Assembly: GCF_002026305.1 (NCBI RefSeq)
Contig: NZ_MVAB01000001.1
Location: forward strand, 2,122,001-2,186,000
Length of the DNA stretch: 64,000 nucleotides
Direction: 5' to 3'
DNA from: Vagococcus martis
GTDB taxonomy: Bacteria > Bacillota > Bacilli > Lactobacillales > Vagococcaceae
The notes beneath the pieces were generated by a model. That model was not told the origin of the DNA, did no database searches, and saw only the letters and a program-made list of their open reading frames with translations. Of the stretch, positions 18,569-27,414 are shown in pieces. Every line of letters begins with the position of its first letter. The first letter of the stretch is position 1. A program made the position numbers and the translations under genes.

Positions 18569-20287
18569 GTGGCATATCAAGCATTGTATCGTGAGTGGCG
18601 ACCACAGACATTTGATGACTTAGTTGGTCAAGGAATTATCACACAAACGTTAAAACATGCCATTATGCAACAAAAAGTGTCACATGCGTACCTCTTTACT
18701 GGCCCAAGAGGAACAGGGAAAACCAGTGCGGCAAAAATTTTTGCAAAAGCAATTAACTGTCAGCATTCAGTTAATGGTGAACCGTGTAATGAGTGTGACA
18801 ATTGTATCGGTATTACAAATGGTCGAATCAATGATGTATTAGAAATTGATGCGGCGAGTAATAACGGGGTAGAAGAAATTCGTGATATAAGAGATAAAGT
18901 AAAATATGCCCCAACACAAGTTCCGTATAAAATCTACATCATAGATGAGGTGCATATGTTATCTACAGGTGCATTCAATGCGTTACTAAAAACACTTGAA
19001 GAACCACCTGAGCACGTTATTTTTATATTAGCGACAACTGAACCTCACAAAATACCTGCGACCATTATCTCAAGAACACAACGATTTGATTTTAAACGCA
19101 TTAATACGAGAGATATTGAAAATAGATTAGCTTTTATTTTAAAGGAAAAAGAAATCAGCTTTGATGAACAGGTCCTAAAAATAGTCGCACGTTCTGCTGA
19201 AGGCGGTATGAGGGATGCGTTAAGTATTTTAGATCAGCTTATTTCATTTAGTGATGGGACATTAAGTGTGGCAGATGCGTTAGAAGTTACTGGTAGTTTA
19301 ACTAGTCAAATGATGGATGATTATTTTTTTGCTTGCTTTAATCACGATACACAAAAAGCATTAGGGTTAGTAGATGATATGTTAAATGAAGGAAAAGAGA
19401 GCAATCGGATTGTTGAGAATTTATTAATTCATTGCCGTGACGTCTTAATGTATCAACAAGCACCTAACGTTGTTGAAAGTCAATTACCAACTATTAGTGA
19501 GTCGTTTAAACGCTTGAGTCAAGATATTAATAGTAGTATATTGTACAGTTGGATTGAAGAATTAAACGATATACAAAAAAATATGAAGTTTACCTCTCAA
19601 CCATCGATTTATTTAGAAGTGTTAACCATTAAACTATCTGAAACTTCTGCTAAAAAAGAGATACATCGACCAGCCGTAGAGAGTCGTGATGAGGTAAGTA
19701 TATCAGGTGAAGTATCTGCAGATTATCAAGAATTAATTCAAAAAGTTCAACTACTAGAACAAAAAATTGAACGGTTACAAGAAAATGGTGGTCAGGTACA
19801 AGAGAAGAAGCAAAAAAGTAGTACTTCTCGTAACAAACAACCATTATACAAAGTACCAACTGAAAGAGTCTACCAAGTGTTAGAAAAAGCAACGAAAGAT
19901 CATTTGGTAAGTGTACGTGATGTTTGGGTGGATTTATTGCAATTACTATCTGTAACACAACGTGCGATGCTTAAAGCTTGTGAACCTGTCGCAGCAAGTG
20001 AAACAGGATTAGTCATCGCTTTTGAGTATGATATTTTATGTCAAAAAGCGAGTAATGATGAAGAATTGCAAGAGGCAGTGTATAATAGTCTTAATAAACT
20101 AATTGGTTATACACCAAGTTTAATTAGTATCCCTAAAGATAACTGGAAAGAACTAAGACAGCAATTTATTTCACAGACAGATGTGACAAAACCAGAAACT
20201 AAAGAGGATACGCCTGATGAGGATATACTCATTAGCGAAGCAAAAAAAATGTTCGGTGAACAAGCAATTGAAGTAGTAGAAGATTAA
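18569..20287 (+). CDS. dnaX: DNA polymerase III subunits gamma/tau
   Basis: 572 residues starting at GTG (MAYQALYREWRPQTFDDLVGQ), seven bases after GAGGGGAG. Clamp-loader motifs are clear: Walker A GPRGTGKT (45-52), the four-cysteine zinc module CQHSVNGEPCNECDNC, Walker B DEVHML and sensor SRTQRFDF. A charged linker precedes the tau-specific C-terminal domain. It loads the sliding clamp and bridges to the polymerase. It starts the block dnaX-ebfC-recR-tmk. A TATAAT element lies at 18531-18536. Confidence 0.97.
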   Translation: MAYQALYREWRPQTFDDLVGQGIITQTLKHAIMQQKVSHAYLFTGPRGTGKTSAAKIFAKAINCQHSVNGEPCNECDNCIGITNGRINDVLEIDAASNNGVEEIRDIRDKVKYAPTQVPYKIYIIDEVHMLSTGAFNALLKTLEEPPEHVIFILATTEPHKIPATIISRTQRFDFKRINTRDIENRLAFILKEKEISFDEQVLKIVARSAEGGMRDALSILDQLISFSDGTLSVADALEVTGSLTSQMMDDYFFACFNHDTQKALGLVDDMLNEGKESNRIVENLLIHCRDVLMYQQAPNVVESQLPTISESFKRLSQDINSSILYSWIEELNDIQKNMKFTSQPSIYLEVLTIKLSETSAKKEIHRPAVESRDEVSISGEVSADYQELIQKVQLLEQKIERLQENGGQVQEKKQKSSTSRNKQPLYKVPTERVYQVLEKATKDHLVSVRDVWVDLLQLLSVTQRAMLKACEPVAASETGLVIAFEYDILCQKASNDEELQEAVYNSLNKLIGYTPSLISIPKDNWKELRQQFISQTDVTKPETKEDTPDEDILISEAKKMFGEQAIEVVED

Positions 20288-20312
20288 AACAATAGAAACG
20301 GAGACGATAATT

Positions 20313-20627
20313 ATGATGCGTGGAATGGGAAATATGCAAGGAATGATGAAACAAGTTCAAAAAATGCAAAAAGAGATGGCTGAGGCAAAAGAAACATTAG
20401 ATGCACAAGTATTTGAAGCTGAAGCAGGAAATGGTTTAGTAAAAATCACCATGACTGGTGAGAAAAAAGTAACAAATATCGAAATTAAACCAGATATTTT
20501 AGACCCAGAAGATCCAGAGATGGTTCAAGATTTAGTCTTAGATGCAACAAATAAAGTAATTGAGAAGATTGATGCTGAAACAGAACGAGTAATGGGGAAA
20601 TACGCAAAAGCCATTCCAGGATTATAA
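20313..20627 (+). CDS. ebfC: Nucleoid-associated protein EbfC (YbaB family)
   Basis: 104 residues opening MMRGMGNMQGMMKQVQKMQ, with the YbaB core KITMTGEKKVTNIEIKPDILDP. YbaB/EbfC proteins are small dimeric DNA-binding proteins, nearly always encoded between dnaX and recR as here. GGAG precedes the start. Confidence 0.95.
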   Translation: MMRGMGNMQGMMKQVQKMQKEMAEAKETLDAQVFEAEAGNGLVKITMTGEKKVTNIEIKPDILDPEDPEMVQDLVLDATNKVIEKIDAETERVMGKYAKAIPGL

Positions 20628-20640
20628 TAATTAAAAGAAA

Positions 20641-20665
20641 ACAGGGAGGAGACTTCCTGTTTTTT
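20641..20665 (+). terminator. Terminator-like hairpin between ebfC and recR
   Basis: ACAGGGAG / CTTCCTGT stem with a GAGA loop and a run of five T, ending 22 bases before recR. It may reduce read-through into recR-tmk. Confidence 0.7.
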
Positions 20666-20687
20666 GACAGAAAAAGGAGGGTTTTGC

Positions 20688-21284
20688 ATGCAATATCCAG
20701 CGCCAATTGCAAAGTTAATTGATAGTTATATGAAATTACCTGGTATAGGGGCAAAGACTGCAACACGTCTAGCTTTTTATACATTGAATATGAAAGAAGA
20801 AGATGTAACTGATTTTGCCAAAGCATTGATTAGTGTGAAAAGAGATTTACATTTTTGCGAAATTTGTGGCAATATAACAGAGGAAAAATCGTGTGATATA
20901 TGTCGAAATCCTAATCGTGATCAATCAACCATTTTAGTCGTTGAAGAAACAAAAGATGTCATGTCTTTAGAAAAGGTTAGAGAGTATAAAGGCCTTTATC
21001 ATGTATTACATGGTGTGTTGTCTCCAATGGATGGAACAGGACCTGATGACTTAAACATTGCTAGTTTAATCAAACGTTTACACAATAATGAGGTAGAAGA
21101 AGTCATTATTGCAACTAATGCGACAACTGATGGTGAAGCCACTGCTATGTATCTTTCACGATTAATCAAACCATCTGGTATTAAGGTGACTCGTCTAGCT
21201 CATGGGTTATCTGTGGGTAGTGACATTGAATATGCTGATGAGATTACATTATTAAAAGCAGTTGAAGGCCGAACTGAGTTATAA
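20688..21284 (+). CDS. recR: Recombination protein RecR
   Basis: 198 residues, the normal size. Helix-hairpin-helix [14 protein letters not shown], four-cysteine zinc finger [16 protein letters not shown], and a Toprim domain beginning [14 protein letters not shown]. RecR works with RecO/RecF to load RecA on gapped DNA. Start ATG follows [23 protein letters not shown] is the conserved start. Confidence 0.97.
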   Translation: MQYPAPIAKLIDSYMKLPGIGAKTATRLAFYTLNMKEEDVTDFAKALISVKRDLHFCEICGNITEEKSCDICRNPNRDQSTILVVEETKDVMSLEKVREYKGLYHVLHGVLSPMDGTGPDDLNIASLIKRLHNNEVEEVIIATNATTDGEATAMYLSRLIKPSGIKVTRLAHGLSVGSDIEYADEITLLKAVEGRTEL

Positions 21285-21297
21285 CGAAGGAGAAAAT

Positions 21298-21951
21298 ATG
21301 GTGGAAAAAGGATTATTTATTACGATTGAAGGGCCTGATGGTGCGGGAAAATCAACCGTTATAAAAAAATTAGTTGAAATATTATCAAGAGAATTGTCTC
21401 AATCAATAGTCACTACAAGAGAACCAGGTGGCATTCCCATTTCTGAAAAAATTCGGGAAGTCATTTTAAATCCAACACATACTATGATGGATGAGCGAAC
21501 AGAAGCATTGCTTTATGCAGCAGCTAGACGTCAACATCTAATTGAAAAAATACTTCCGGCATTAGACTCTGGAAACATGGTATTTTGTGACCGATTTATT
21601 GACAGCTCGATTGCGTATCAAGGTGCTGCTAGAGGAATCGGAGTGAAAGAAGTTCGTCAAATGAATGATTTTGCGATTGAAGGTCATTATCCCGATTTGA
21701 CTCTTTACTTAGATGTAGAAGCATCAGTTGGTTTAAGTCGTATCAACAAAGGACGTAAAGAAGAAGAGTTAGACCGATTAGATAAAGAATCTTTAGCATT
21801 TCATGAGAAAGTAAGAGCGGCTTATTTAGATCTTTTAGAGGAAGAACCAAATAGGATTAAAAAAATCGATGCGAGTGAATCAATAGAAAACGTCGTAAAT
21901 AATTGTTATACTTTAATTAAAGAAACATATCCAATGCTATTTACTAAATAA
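21298..21951 (+). CDS. tmk: Thymidylate kinase
   Basis: 217 residues. P-loop EGPDGAGKST (11-20), DRF motif in CDRFIDSSIAYQG, and a LID region rich in Arg/Lys (INKGRKEEELDRLD). It converts dTMP to dTDP. The ATG follows GAAGGAG, 13 bases after recR. The gene leads into darA-holB, the usual order. Confidence 0.97.
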   Translation: MVEKGLFITIEGPDGAGKSTVIKKLVEILSRELSQSIVTTREPGGIPISEKIREVILNPTHTMMDERTEALLYAAARRQHLIEKILPALDSGNMVFCDRFIDSSIAYQGAARGIGVKEVRQMNDFAIEGHYPDLTLYLDVEASVGLSRINKGRKEEELDRLDKESLAFHEKVRAAYLDLLEEEPNRIKKIDASESIENVVNNCYTLIKETYPMLFTK

Positions 21952-21968
21952 TAAAAAGGGTGATCACA

Positions 21969-22298
21969 ATGAAATTACTACTAGCCATTATCCAAGATAA
22001 AGACAGCTCTCGCTTGCAAAATAAGTTTAATAAAGAAAATGTCCGCGCAACGAAACTATCAACAACAGGTGGATTTTTAAAATCAGGTAATACAACGTTT
22101 ATTATTGGGATTGAAGATGAGCGAGTGGAAGAGGTTTTATCCATCATAAAATCTGTTTGTCATTCTAGAGAACAATACATGACACCACCAATTTCTTTAG
22201 ATATTGCAATGGACGCTCATTCAACTCATCCAATCGAAATACAAGTTGGCGGTGCAACGGTGTTTGTTCTTCCAGTTGAAGGGTTTTATCATTTCTAA
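21969..22298 (+). CDS. darA: Cyclic-di-AMP receptor DarA/PstA (PII-like)
   Basis: 109 residues, exactly the size of B. subtilis DarA (YaaQ). Conserved features include MKLLLAIIQDKDSS, the T-loop-containing region RATKLSTTGGFLKSGNTTF and the C-terminal VGGATVFVLPVEGFYHF. It is a trimeric PII-like protein that binds c-di-AMP. The position between tmk and holB is the standard Firmicutes context. Its TAA overlaps the holB ATG. Confidence 0.95.
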   Translation: MKLLLAIIQDKDSSRLQNKFNKENVRATKLSTTGGFLKSGNTTFIIGIEDERVEEVLSIIKSVCHSREQYMTPPISLDIAMDAHSTHPIEIQVGGATVFVLPVEGFYHF

Positions 22299-23239
22299 TG
22301 AGTACCATAAAAGAAACGGTTAAACTGCACCAACCATTACTTTTTGAAAAACTAAGTAAAGTGTTTCATGAGAAATCGTTAAGCCATGCTTATATCATTC
22401 AAGGAAGTAATACTGAAGAAGAAAAAAGTGTTGCGTTGTTCATGAGTCAAGGTTTATTTTGTGAGTCGCCTAGTAATGATGGTAGTCCTTGTGGTGCGTG
22501 TCGTTCTTGTCTAAGGATTGAGCAAGATGAACATGCCGATATAGCCAGTATTGAGCCAGATGGTCAGACGATAAAAGTAGATCAAATCAGACAAACAAAA
22601 TCATTTTTTACAAGTAGTGGTGTTGAATCACGAAAAAAAGTGTTGATTATCTGTGAATCTGAAAAAATGACCGTCCAATCTGCCAACAGTTTATTGAAGT
22701 TTATCGAAGAGCCAGATGGAGAGTTATATATTTTCTTTTTGACGAATAATGCGATGGCATTGTTACCAACTATTCAGTCAAGATGCCAGTTGATTGTCTT
22801 GAAAAAAATAGCAAAAGACTACTTAAAAGAACAATTAAGTGAGTTGTCTTCTGGAAATACTGAGTTGTTATTAGAGTTAACAAATTCAGTTGAAGAGGCA
22901 ATAGAACTTAATGAAGACGAGTGGTTTAATGAGACAAAATCATTGTTAAATAGATGGTTAGAGTATTTAGAGAAAAAGGACTCTCGTTCGTTTATTTTTG
23001 TCCAACAATACTTAGTGAAACATACACAAGATAAAAATCAACAGAAGGATTTGTTTGATATGTTGATTGCGATGATGAAACTAAAGATGAGAAAACAGAT
23101 AGATACACAGTTTTCTAATAGTGTCGACTATGTTAGAATGATTATGATTGCTACTGAAGCAAAACAAAAACTAACATCAAACGTTAGTTTTCAGAATACA
23201 TGTGAACAACTAGCTTTGAGAATTATGACATCTCATTAG
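22298..23239 (+). CDS. holB: DNA polymerase III subunit delta'
   Basis: 313 residues. Clamp-loader AAA fold with the zinc cysteines CESPSNDGSPCGACRSC and the SRC motif IQSRCQLI. As usual for delta' the P-loop is degenerate (IQGSNTEEEKS). It starts on the overlapping TAATG of darA, so translation is coupled. Confidence 0.95.
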   Translation: MSTIKETVKLHQPLLFEKLSKVFHEKSLSHAYIIQGSNTEEEKSVALFMSQGLFCESPSNDGSPCGACRSCLRIEQDEHADIASIEPDGQTIKVDQIRQTKSFFTSSGVESRKKVLIICESEKMTVQSANSLLKFIEEPDGELYIFFLTNNAMALLPTIQSRCQLIVLKKIAKDYLKEQLSELSSGNTELLLELTNSVEEAIELNEDEWFNETKSLLNRWLEYLEKKDSRSFIFVQQYLVKHTQDKNQQKDLFDMLIAMMKLKMRKQIDTQFSNSVDYVRMIMIATEAKQKLTSNVSFQNTCEQLALRIMTSH

Positions 23240-23251
23240 GAGGAATGCACT

Positions 23252-24070
23252 GTGGTAGAAGTAGTTGGCGTACGTTTTAAACAATCTGGACGAATTTATT
23301 ATTATTTACCTAAAAAAGGTGAACAATATAGCTATAGAGAAAAAGTAGTGGTTGAGTCTCAAAAAGTGAAAAATGTGGCGGAAATCGCGCTTCCCAATAA
23401 AGAAGTTGAAAAACAAGACTTACCAGAAGATTTAAACACGATTCTGCAAATTGCAACTGATAAACAACTAGAACAAGTTGAGAAAAATAAACAAGACGCA
23501 TTAGCTGCTTTTGATATAACGAAAGAAAAAATCAAAGAACATGGACTAGACATGAAGTTAGTAGATGTAGAATACACACTCGATAGAAGTAAAATGATGT
23601 TTAGTTTTACAGCTGACGGACGAATTGATTTTCGTGAGCTAGTAAGAGACTTAGCGTCAATGTTTAAAACACGTATTGAGTTGAAACAAATTGGTGTAAG
23701 AGATGAAGCAAAAAAACTTGGAGGAATCGGTCCATGTGGACGTCCATTATGTTGTAGCACATTCTTAGGAGATTTTGTTCCAGTGTCCATTAAAATGGCT
23801 AAAGACCAAAACTTATCATTGAACCCAGCTAAAATTTCTGGCCTGTGTGGTCGTTTAATGTGTTGTTTAAACTATGAAAATGATGAGTATGTCAGATTAA
23901 GAAAAATGATGCCCGATTTTGGTGAGAGAATTGAAACACCTGACGGAACAGGGAAGGTTATTGGTTTAAATTTACTCAGTGAAGTTATTAAAGTTAAACT
24001 AACTTCAAGAGAAACACCAGTTGAATATCAGTATGATGAATTAGTAATGAGTCAAACAGAAAATGGTTAA
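23252..24070 (+). CDS. ricT: PSP1-domain protein RicT (YaaT)
   Basis: 272 residues. The PSP1 domain carries the conserved cysteine sets CGRPLCCSTFLGDF and GLCGRLMCCLNYE. In B. subtilis the RicT-RicA-RicF complex binds [4Fe-4S] clusters and stimulates RNase Y-dependent mRNA processing. GTG start after AGGAGG. Neighbours holB and yabA are the typical context. Confidence 0.95.
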   Translation: MVEVVGVRFKQSGRIYYYLPKKGEQYSYREKVVVESQKVKNVAEIALPNKEVEKQDLPEDLNTILQIATDKQLEQVEKNKQDALAAFDITKEKIKEHGLDMKLVDVEYTLDRSKMMFSFTADGRIDFRELVRDLASMFKTRIELKQIGVRDEAKKLGGIGPCGRPLCCSTFLGDFVPVSIKMAKDQNLSLNPAKISGLCGRLMCCLNYENDEYVRLRKMMPDFGERIETPDGTGKVIGLNLLSEVIKVKLTSRETPVEYQYDELVMSQTENG

Positions 24071-24084
24071 AGAGGAAGAATAGC

Positions 24085-24417
24085 ATGGATAAAATAAAAT
24101 TATATGATGAGTTAGTCAATGTAGAGCGTCAATTAGAAACCATGTTATATCAAGTGAAAGAGATGAAGCCTGTTTTAGATGATTTAATCGAAGAGAATTT
24201 AAATCTGAAACTAGAAAACCAACATCTGCATGATAAGTTAGATAAATTAGAAAAACAAGAAGTAGCAGAGGATGGCAGACAAGAATTATCTAAATCAAGA
24301 CTAAACTTAGAAAAATTATATGAGCAAGGATTTCATGTTTGTAAAGACTTTTATGGTTCTAGACGTGAAAATCAAGAAGAGTGTGTTTTTTGTTCAAGTA
24401 TGATTTATGGTAAATAA
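24085..24417 (+). CDS. yabA: Replication initiation control protein YabA
   Basis: 110 residues: an N-terminal coiled coil (about 1-60) and a C-terminal zinc-binding domain FHVCKDFYGS...ECVFC. YabA binds DnaA and DnaN to prevent over-initiation. AGAGGAAG ribosome binding site; the stop merges into a terminator. Confidence 0.94.
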   Translation: MDKIKLYDELVNVERQLETMLYQVKEMKPVLDDLIEENLNLKLENQHLHDKLDKLEKQEVAEDGRQELSKSRLNLEKLYEQGFHVCKDFYGSRRENQEECVFCSSMIYGK

Positions 24418-24447
24418 GCTGGTAGGGTTACTCCTCCCGGCTTTTTT
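24417..24447 (+). terminator. Terminator after yabA
   Basis: AGCTGG / CCGGCT stem extended by AGG/CCT, followed by six T; the rsmI ribosome binding site begins just beyond it. Confidence 0.8.
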
Positions 24448-24458
24448 AAGGAGGGAAA

Positions 24459-25328
24459 ATGATGAACAAACAAAAGAGTTTTTCTACACAAGAATATGGT
24501 AAATTATATCTCGTTCCAACGCCAATTGGAAATTTAGAAGACATCACATTTCGTGCTGTTCGATTGTTAAAAGAAGTTGATTTAATCGCAAGTGAAGACA
24601 CTAGAAATACTCAGAAGTTGTTAAATCATTTTGAGATAAAAACAAAACAAATTAGTTTACATGAACATAACTCACATGAAAGAATTCCTTCTTTAATCGA
24701 GACGTTAAAATCTGGACAGGATATTGCACAAGTAAGTGATGCTGGGATGCCTTCAATCAGCGACCCAGGACATGATTTAGTTTTGGCTTGTATCGAACAG
24801 CATATTTCTGTAGTGTCAATCCCCGGTGCAACAGCTGGTATGACAGCTTTAATAGCTAGTGGTTTATCACCGCAACCGTTTTATTTTTATGGTTTTTTAC
24901 CAAGGAAAAAAAAAGAACAGCTTGAAACGTTGCAAGAATTGAATCAGATAAGTGGCACGATTATATTTTATGAGTCACCTTATCGTGTGTTAAAAACGAT
25001 AGAAAATATTGGAACAGCATTTACCACAGAAACTAACATTGTTCTGTGCCGTGAATTGACAAAACTGCATGAAGAGTATATTCGCGGAAGCGTAGAAGAA
25101 GTAGTTGCATATTTATCGGAAAATACGATTAAAGGAGAATGTTGTTTACTCGTTGAAAATATACAAGCAAAGTCACAAGAAGAAGGATTTGATTCTGATT
25201 TATCTCTAATAGAACACGTAAATCTAGTCGTTGACCTAGAAGAAATATCTGTGAAAGATGCGATTAAAGAGGTTGCTAAAATTAGAGGATTAAAAAAACA
25301 AGAAGTATATAAAGAATATCATAGCTAA
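24459..25328 (+). CDS. rsmI: 16S rRNA (cytidine-1402-2'-O)-methyltransferase RsmI
   Basis: 289 residues of the tetrapyrrole-methylase fold. Diagnostic motifs: LYLVPTPIGNLEDIT, ASEDTRNTQKLL, SDAGMPSISDPG and SIPGATAGMTAL. It 2'-O-methylates C1402 of 16S rRNA. Two adjacent ATG codons follow AGGAGG; the second has the better spacing. It ends the dnaX-rsmI block. Confidence 0.95.
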   Translation: MMNKQKSFSTQEYGKLYLVPTPIGNLEDITFRAVRLLKEVDLIASEDTRNTQKLLNHFEIKTKQISLHEHNSHERIPSLIETLKSGQDIAQVSDAGMPSISDPGHDLVLACIEQHISVVSIPGATAGMTALIASGLSPQPFYFYGFLPRKKKEQLETLQELNQISGTIIFYESPYRVLKTIENIGTAFTTETNIVLCRELTKLHEEYIRGSVEEVVAYLSENTIKGECCLLVENIQAKSQEEGFDSDLSLIEHVNLVVDLEEISVKDAIKEVAKIRGLKKQEVYKEYHS

Positions 25329-25377
25329 ATTGAGATAAAGTGATGTTTTCAAGACCAAAGAGATATACCGAAAAATC

Positions 25378-25405
25378 TTGCATAATAATGACTGTGTGAT
25401 ATAAT
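25378..25405 (+). promoter_or_regulatory. SigA-type promoter for the coiled-coil gene
   Basis: TTGCAT, 16-base spacer, TATAAT. The leader that follows contains a perfect 9-bp inverted repeat (TTCTATAAT at 25425 and ATTATAGAA at 25450). Confidence 0.7.
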
Positions 25406-25503
25406 TTCATTATATATGTACAATTTCTATAATCAACTTTTTATGCTTAATTATAGAATTAAATACAAAAGAAGATAGGTAAATATAGTGAGGTGAAAGT
25501 TGG

Positions 25504-27390
25504 TTGTTTAATAGATGGCTAAGAAGACAAGACGATAATGCTGACAAGGATTATGAGGAAGAGTATAGTTCAGAGGAACTTCCCCAAACAACGAATGAGT
25601 TGTTTTATGATACGGAAGATAGTGATGATGACTATTATTATTACTATTATTATGAGGAAGAAGTAGCGGAAGAAAATGAGAATCCTAGTATTCCTATTAT
25701 TTCTGAAAATGATAGTAATGAAGAAGACGTGGATGATTTATATGATGAATCGAATCAATTTTATACAGAATCTTCATTTACAAGTAATACCATTACTCCA
25801 GCGAAAGAGGATCTATCTGTTGGTATCGATACGAGTAATCAATTTGATAAGCTAGTGTTGGAGAATGAGCAGCTTAAAGCCCAAATTGATCAATTGTTAA
25901 TTGAAAAAGATGGTTACGTAAAAGAAACTGCTGAATCGGAAAAAATAAAAGAGCATAATGAGTTGTTACGAAGTCAAATTACAGGGTATGAGACGATTCT
26001 TGATGAAAAACAACAGCTGGAAAGAAAGCTATTAGAGTTTAATCATACAAAAGAAGAAAATAGTTTATTAAAAGATGAAAATGATAAATTAAAAGCTAGT
26101 TTAGAAGAAAAAGATCAACAATTATCATCCATTGAATTAGAAGTTAAGAACAAAGATGAAGAAATTATTGATCTGGTCAATGAACTAGAAGTGGCAAATA
26201 GTAAATTAAAAGAAACAACAGACTCAGAATCAACAAGAGTTAGCAAAATTGAAGAATTAACAACTAAGTTATCTGAAGCAGAAACTGAAATAGTGGAGTT
26301 AACTAGCAAGTTATCAATAAAAGATGAAGATGTTTTACGCTTAGCTGCTGAGTCAAATGAAAAAGATGATGAAGTTCAAGTTCTACAAAACGAAATATCT
26401 GAAAAAGAATCAACTGTTAATCAATTAATGGGTGAATTAAAAGAAGCACAAGAATCAATTGCATCATTGAGTGCTGCAATGAAAGAGTTAAGAGAAAATC
26501 AACAAGTAGATCATATGGATGAGACTATTGCAAGTCTTGAAACACAATTATCTAGTAAAGAGTCTATCATTGCGACAAACAAAGAAGTAATTGATACATT
26601 AACCGAAGAGAACAATCAATTAGTAGTGAAATTAAAAAATGTTGAAGATGAGTTGAGCAACACGACAGTTGAATTGCTAGAATTAAAAGATGTTCAGAGA
26701 GCATTAACTGAATTACAAGATGAACTCCAACAATCAAAAGAATTAGAATTAAAATTGACTAGTGAATATAAAAAAGAACAAGATATAGCACAAGTTGCTA
26801 ATGAAAAACGTGAGAAAATGGAACAGGAGTTAAATCAAATGACTGAAAATCTTGAAAATCAATTAAGCAAAACTGAAAAATTAGAAAAAGAGCTAGCTGA
26901 ATTACGTGAAAGTCAACGTATTATTGATGAGTTAGAGCAACAAATTAATGGTATGAAATCTCAACAAGAACGTTTAACTGAAAGTTTAACTGATTTAAGT
27001 AGTGAAAAAAATCGTGCAAAAGAATTAGAAGATGAAGTTCAACGTTTACGTGCTGAAAAATCATCGCCAGAAGTGGAGTTACTTCAAGAAGAACTAAGGC
27101 AAACAAAAGAACAATTGAGACGCGCTAAAGCTCAACAACAAATGGGCATGAATCAATCAGATATAGCACAAGTAATGATTGAGGCTCAATCGAAAGCTCG
27201 TGAAATTGTGGAAACTGCCAATCAAGAAGCTAAGCGTAGAATTGTCGATGCTGAATCTGAGTTAAGTACAATTAGCCAAGAAGCTCGTAATTATTATCGA
27301 AAATTAGAGACAATTAAATATGAATCTGAGAGTGTCTTTTCTGAGTTATTAAGAAAACTAGAGTCAATTGGGGATATTGACCGCATTTAG
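25504..27390 (+). CDS. Large coiled-coil protein with acidic, polytyrosine N-terminus; DivIVA-like C-terminus
   Basis: 628 residues from a TTG eight bases after AGGTG. Residues 1-100 are highly acidic and contain seven consecutive tyrosines (44-50) between Asp and Glu runs. Residues about 115-540 form an almost continuous coiled coil, mostly Glu/Lys/Leu/Gln. The end (about 555-628), with VMIEAQSKAREIVETANQ and a following helix, resembles the C-terminal segment of DivIVA/GpsB-type and related envelope-organising proteins. There is no signal peptide or membrane helix. A structural role in division or wall synthesis is plausible, strengthened by the following secreted muramidase-type gene 24 bases downstream, but this is inference; I cannot name the family. 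Confidence 0.75.
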   Translation: MFNRWLRRQDDNADKDYEEEYSSEELPQTTNELFYDTEDSDDDYYYYYYYEEEVAEENENPSIPIISENDSNEEDVDDLYDESNQFYTESSFTSNTITPAKEDLSVGIDTSNQFDKLVLENEQLKAQIDQLLIEKDGYVKETAESEKIKEHNELLRSQITGYETILDEKQQLERKLLEFNHTKEENSLLKDENDKLKASLEEKDQQLSSIELEVKNKDEEIIDLVNELEVANSKLKETTDSESTRVSKIEELTTKLSEAETEIVELTSKLSIKDEDVLRLAAESNEKDDEVQVLQNEISEKESTVNQLMGELKEAQESIASLSAAMKELRENQQVDHMDETIASLETQLSSKESIIATNKEVIDTLTEENNQLVVKLKNVEDELSNTTVELLELKDVQRALTELQDELQQSKELELKLTSEYKKEQDIAQVANEKREKMEQELNQMTENLENQLSKTEKLEKELAELRESQRIIDELEQQINGMKSQQERLTESLTDLSSEKNRAKELEDEVQRLRAEKSSPEVELLQEELRQTKEQLRRAKAQQQMGMNQSDIAQVMIEAQSKAREIVETANQEAKRRIVDAESELSTISQEARNYYRKLETIKYESESVFSELLRKLESIGDIDRI

Positions 27391-27414
27391 TCAAGGAAAA
27401 AGGGGGAACCATGC

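Noticed and set aside
19804-19825. Possible dnaX gamma-type slippery site (A run near codon 415; another A8 at 20242)
   Set aside because: In the first run the codon boundaries are CAA-AAA-AGT, not N-AAA-AAG. The second lies too close to the C-terminus to make a gamma product.
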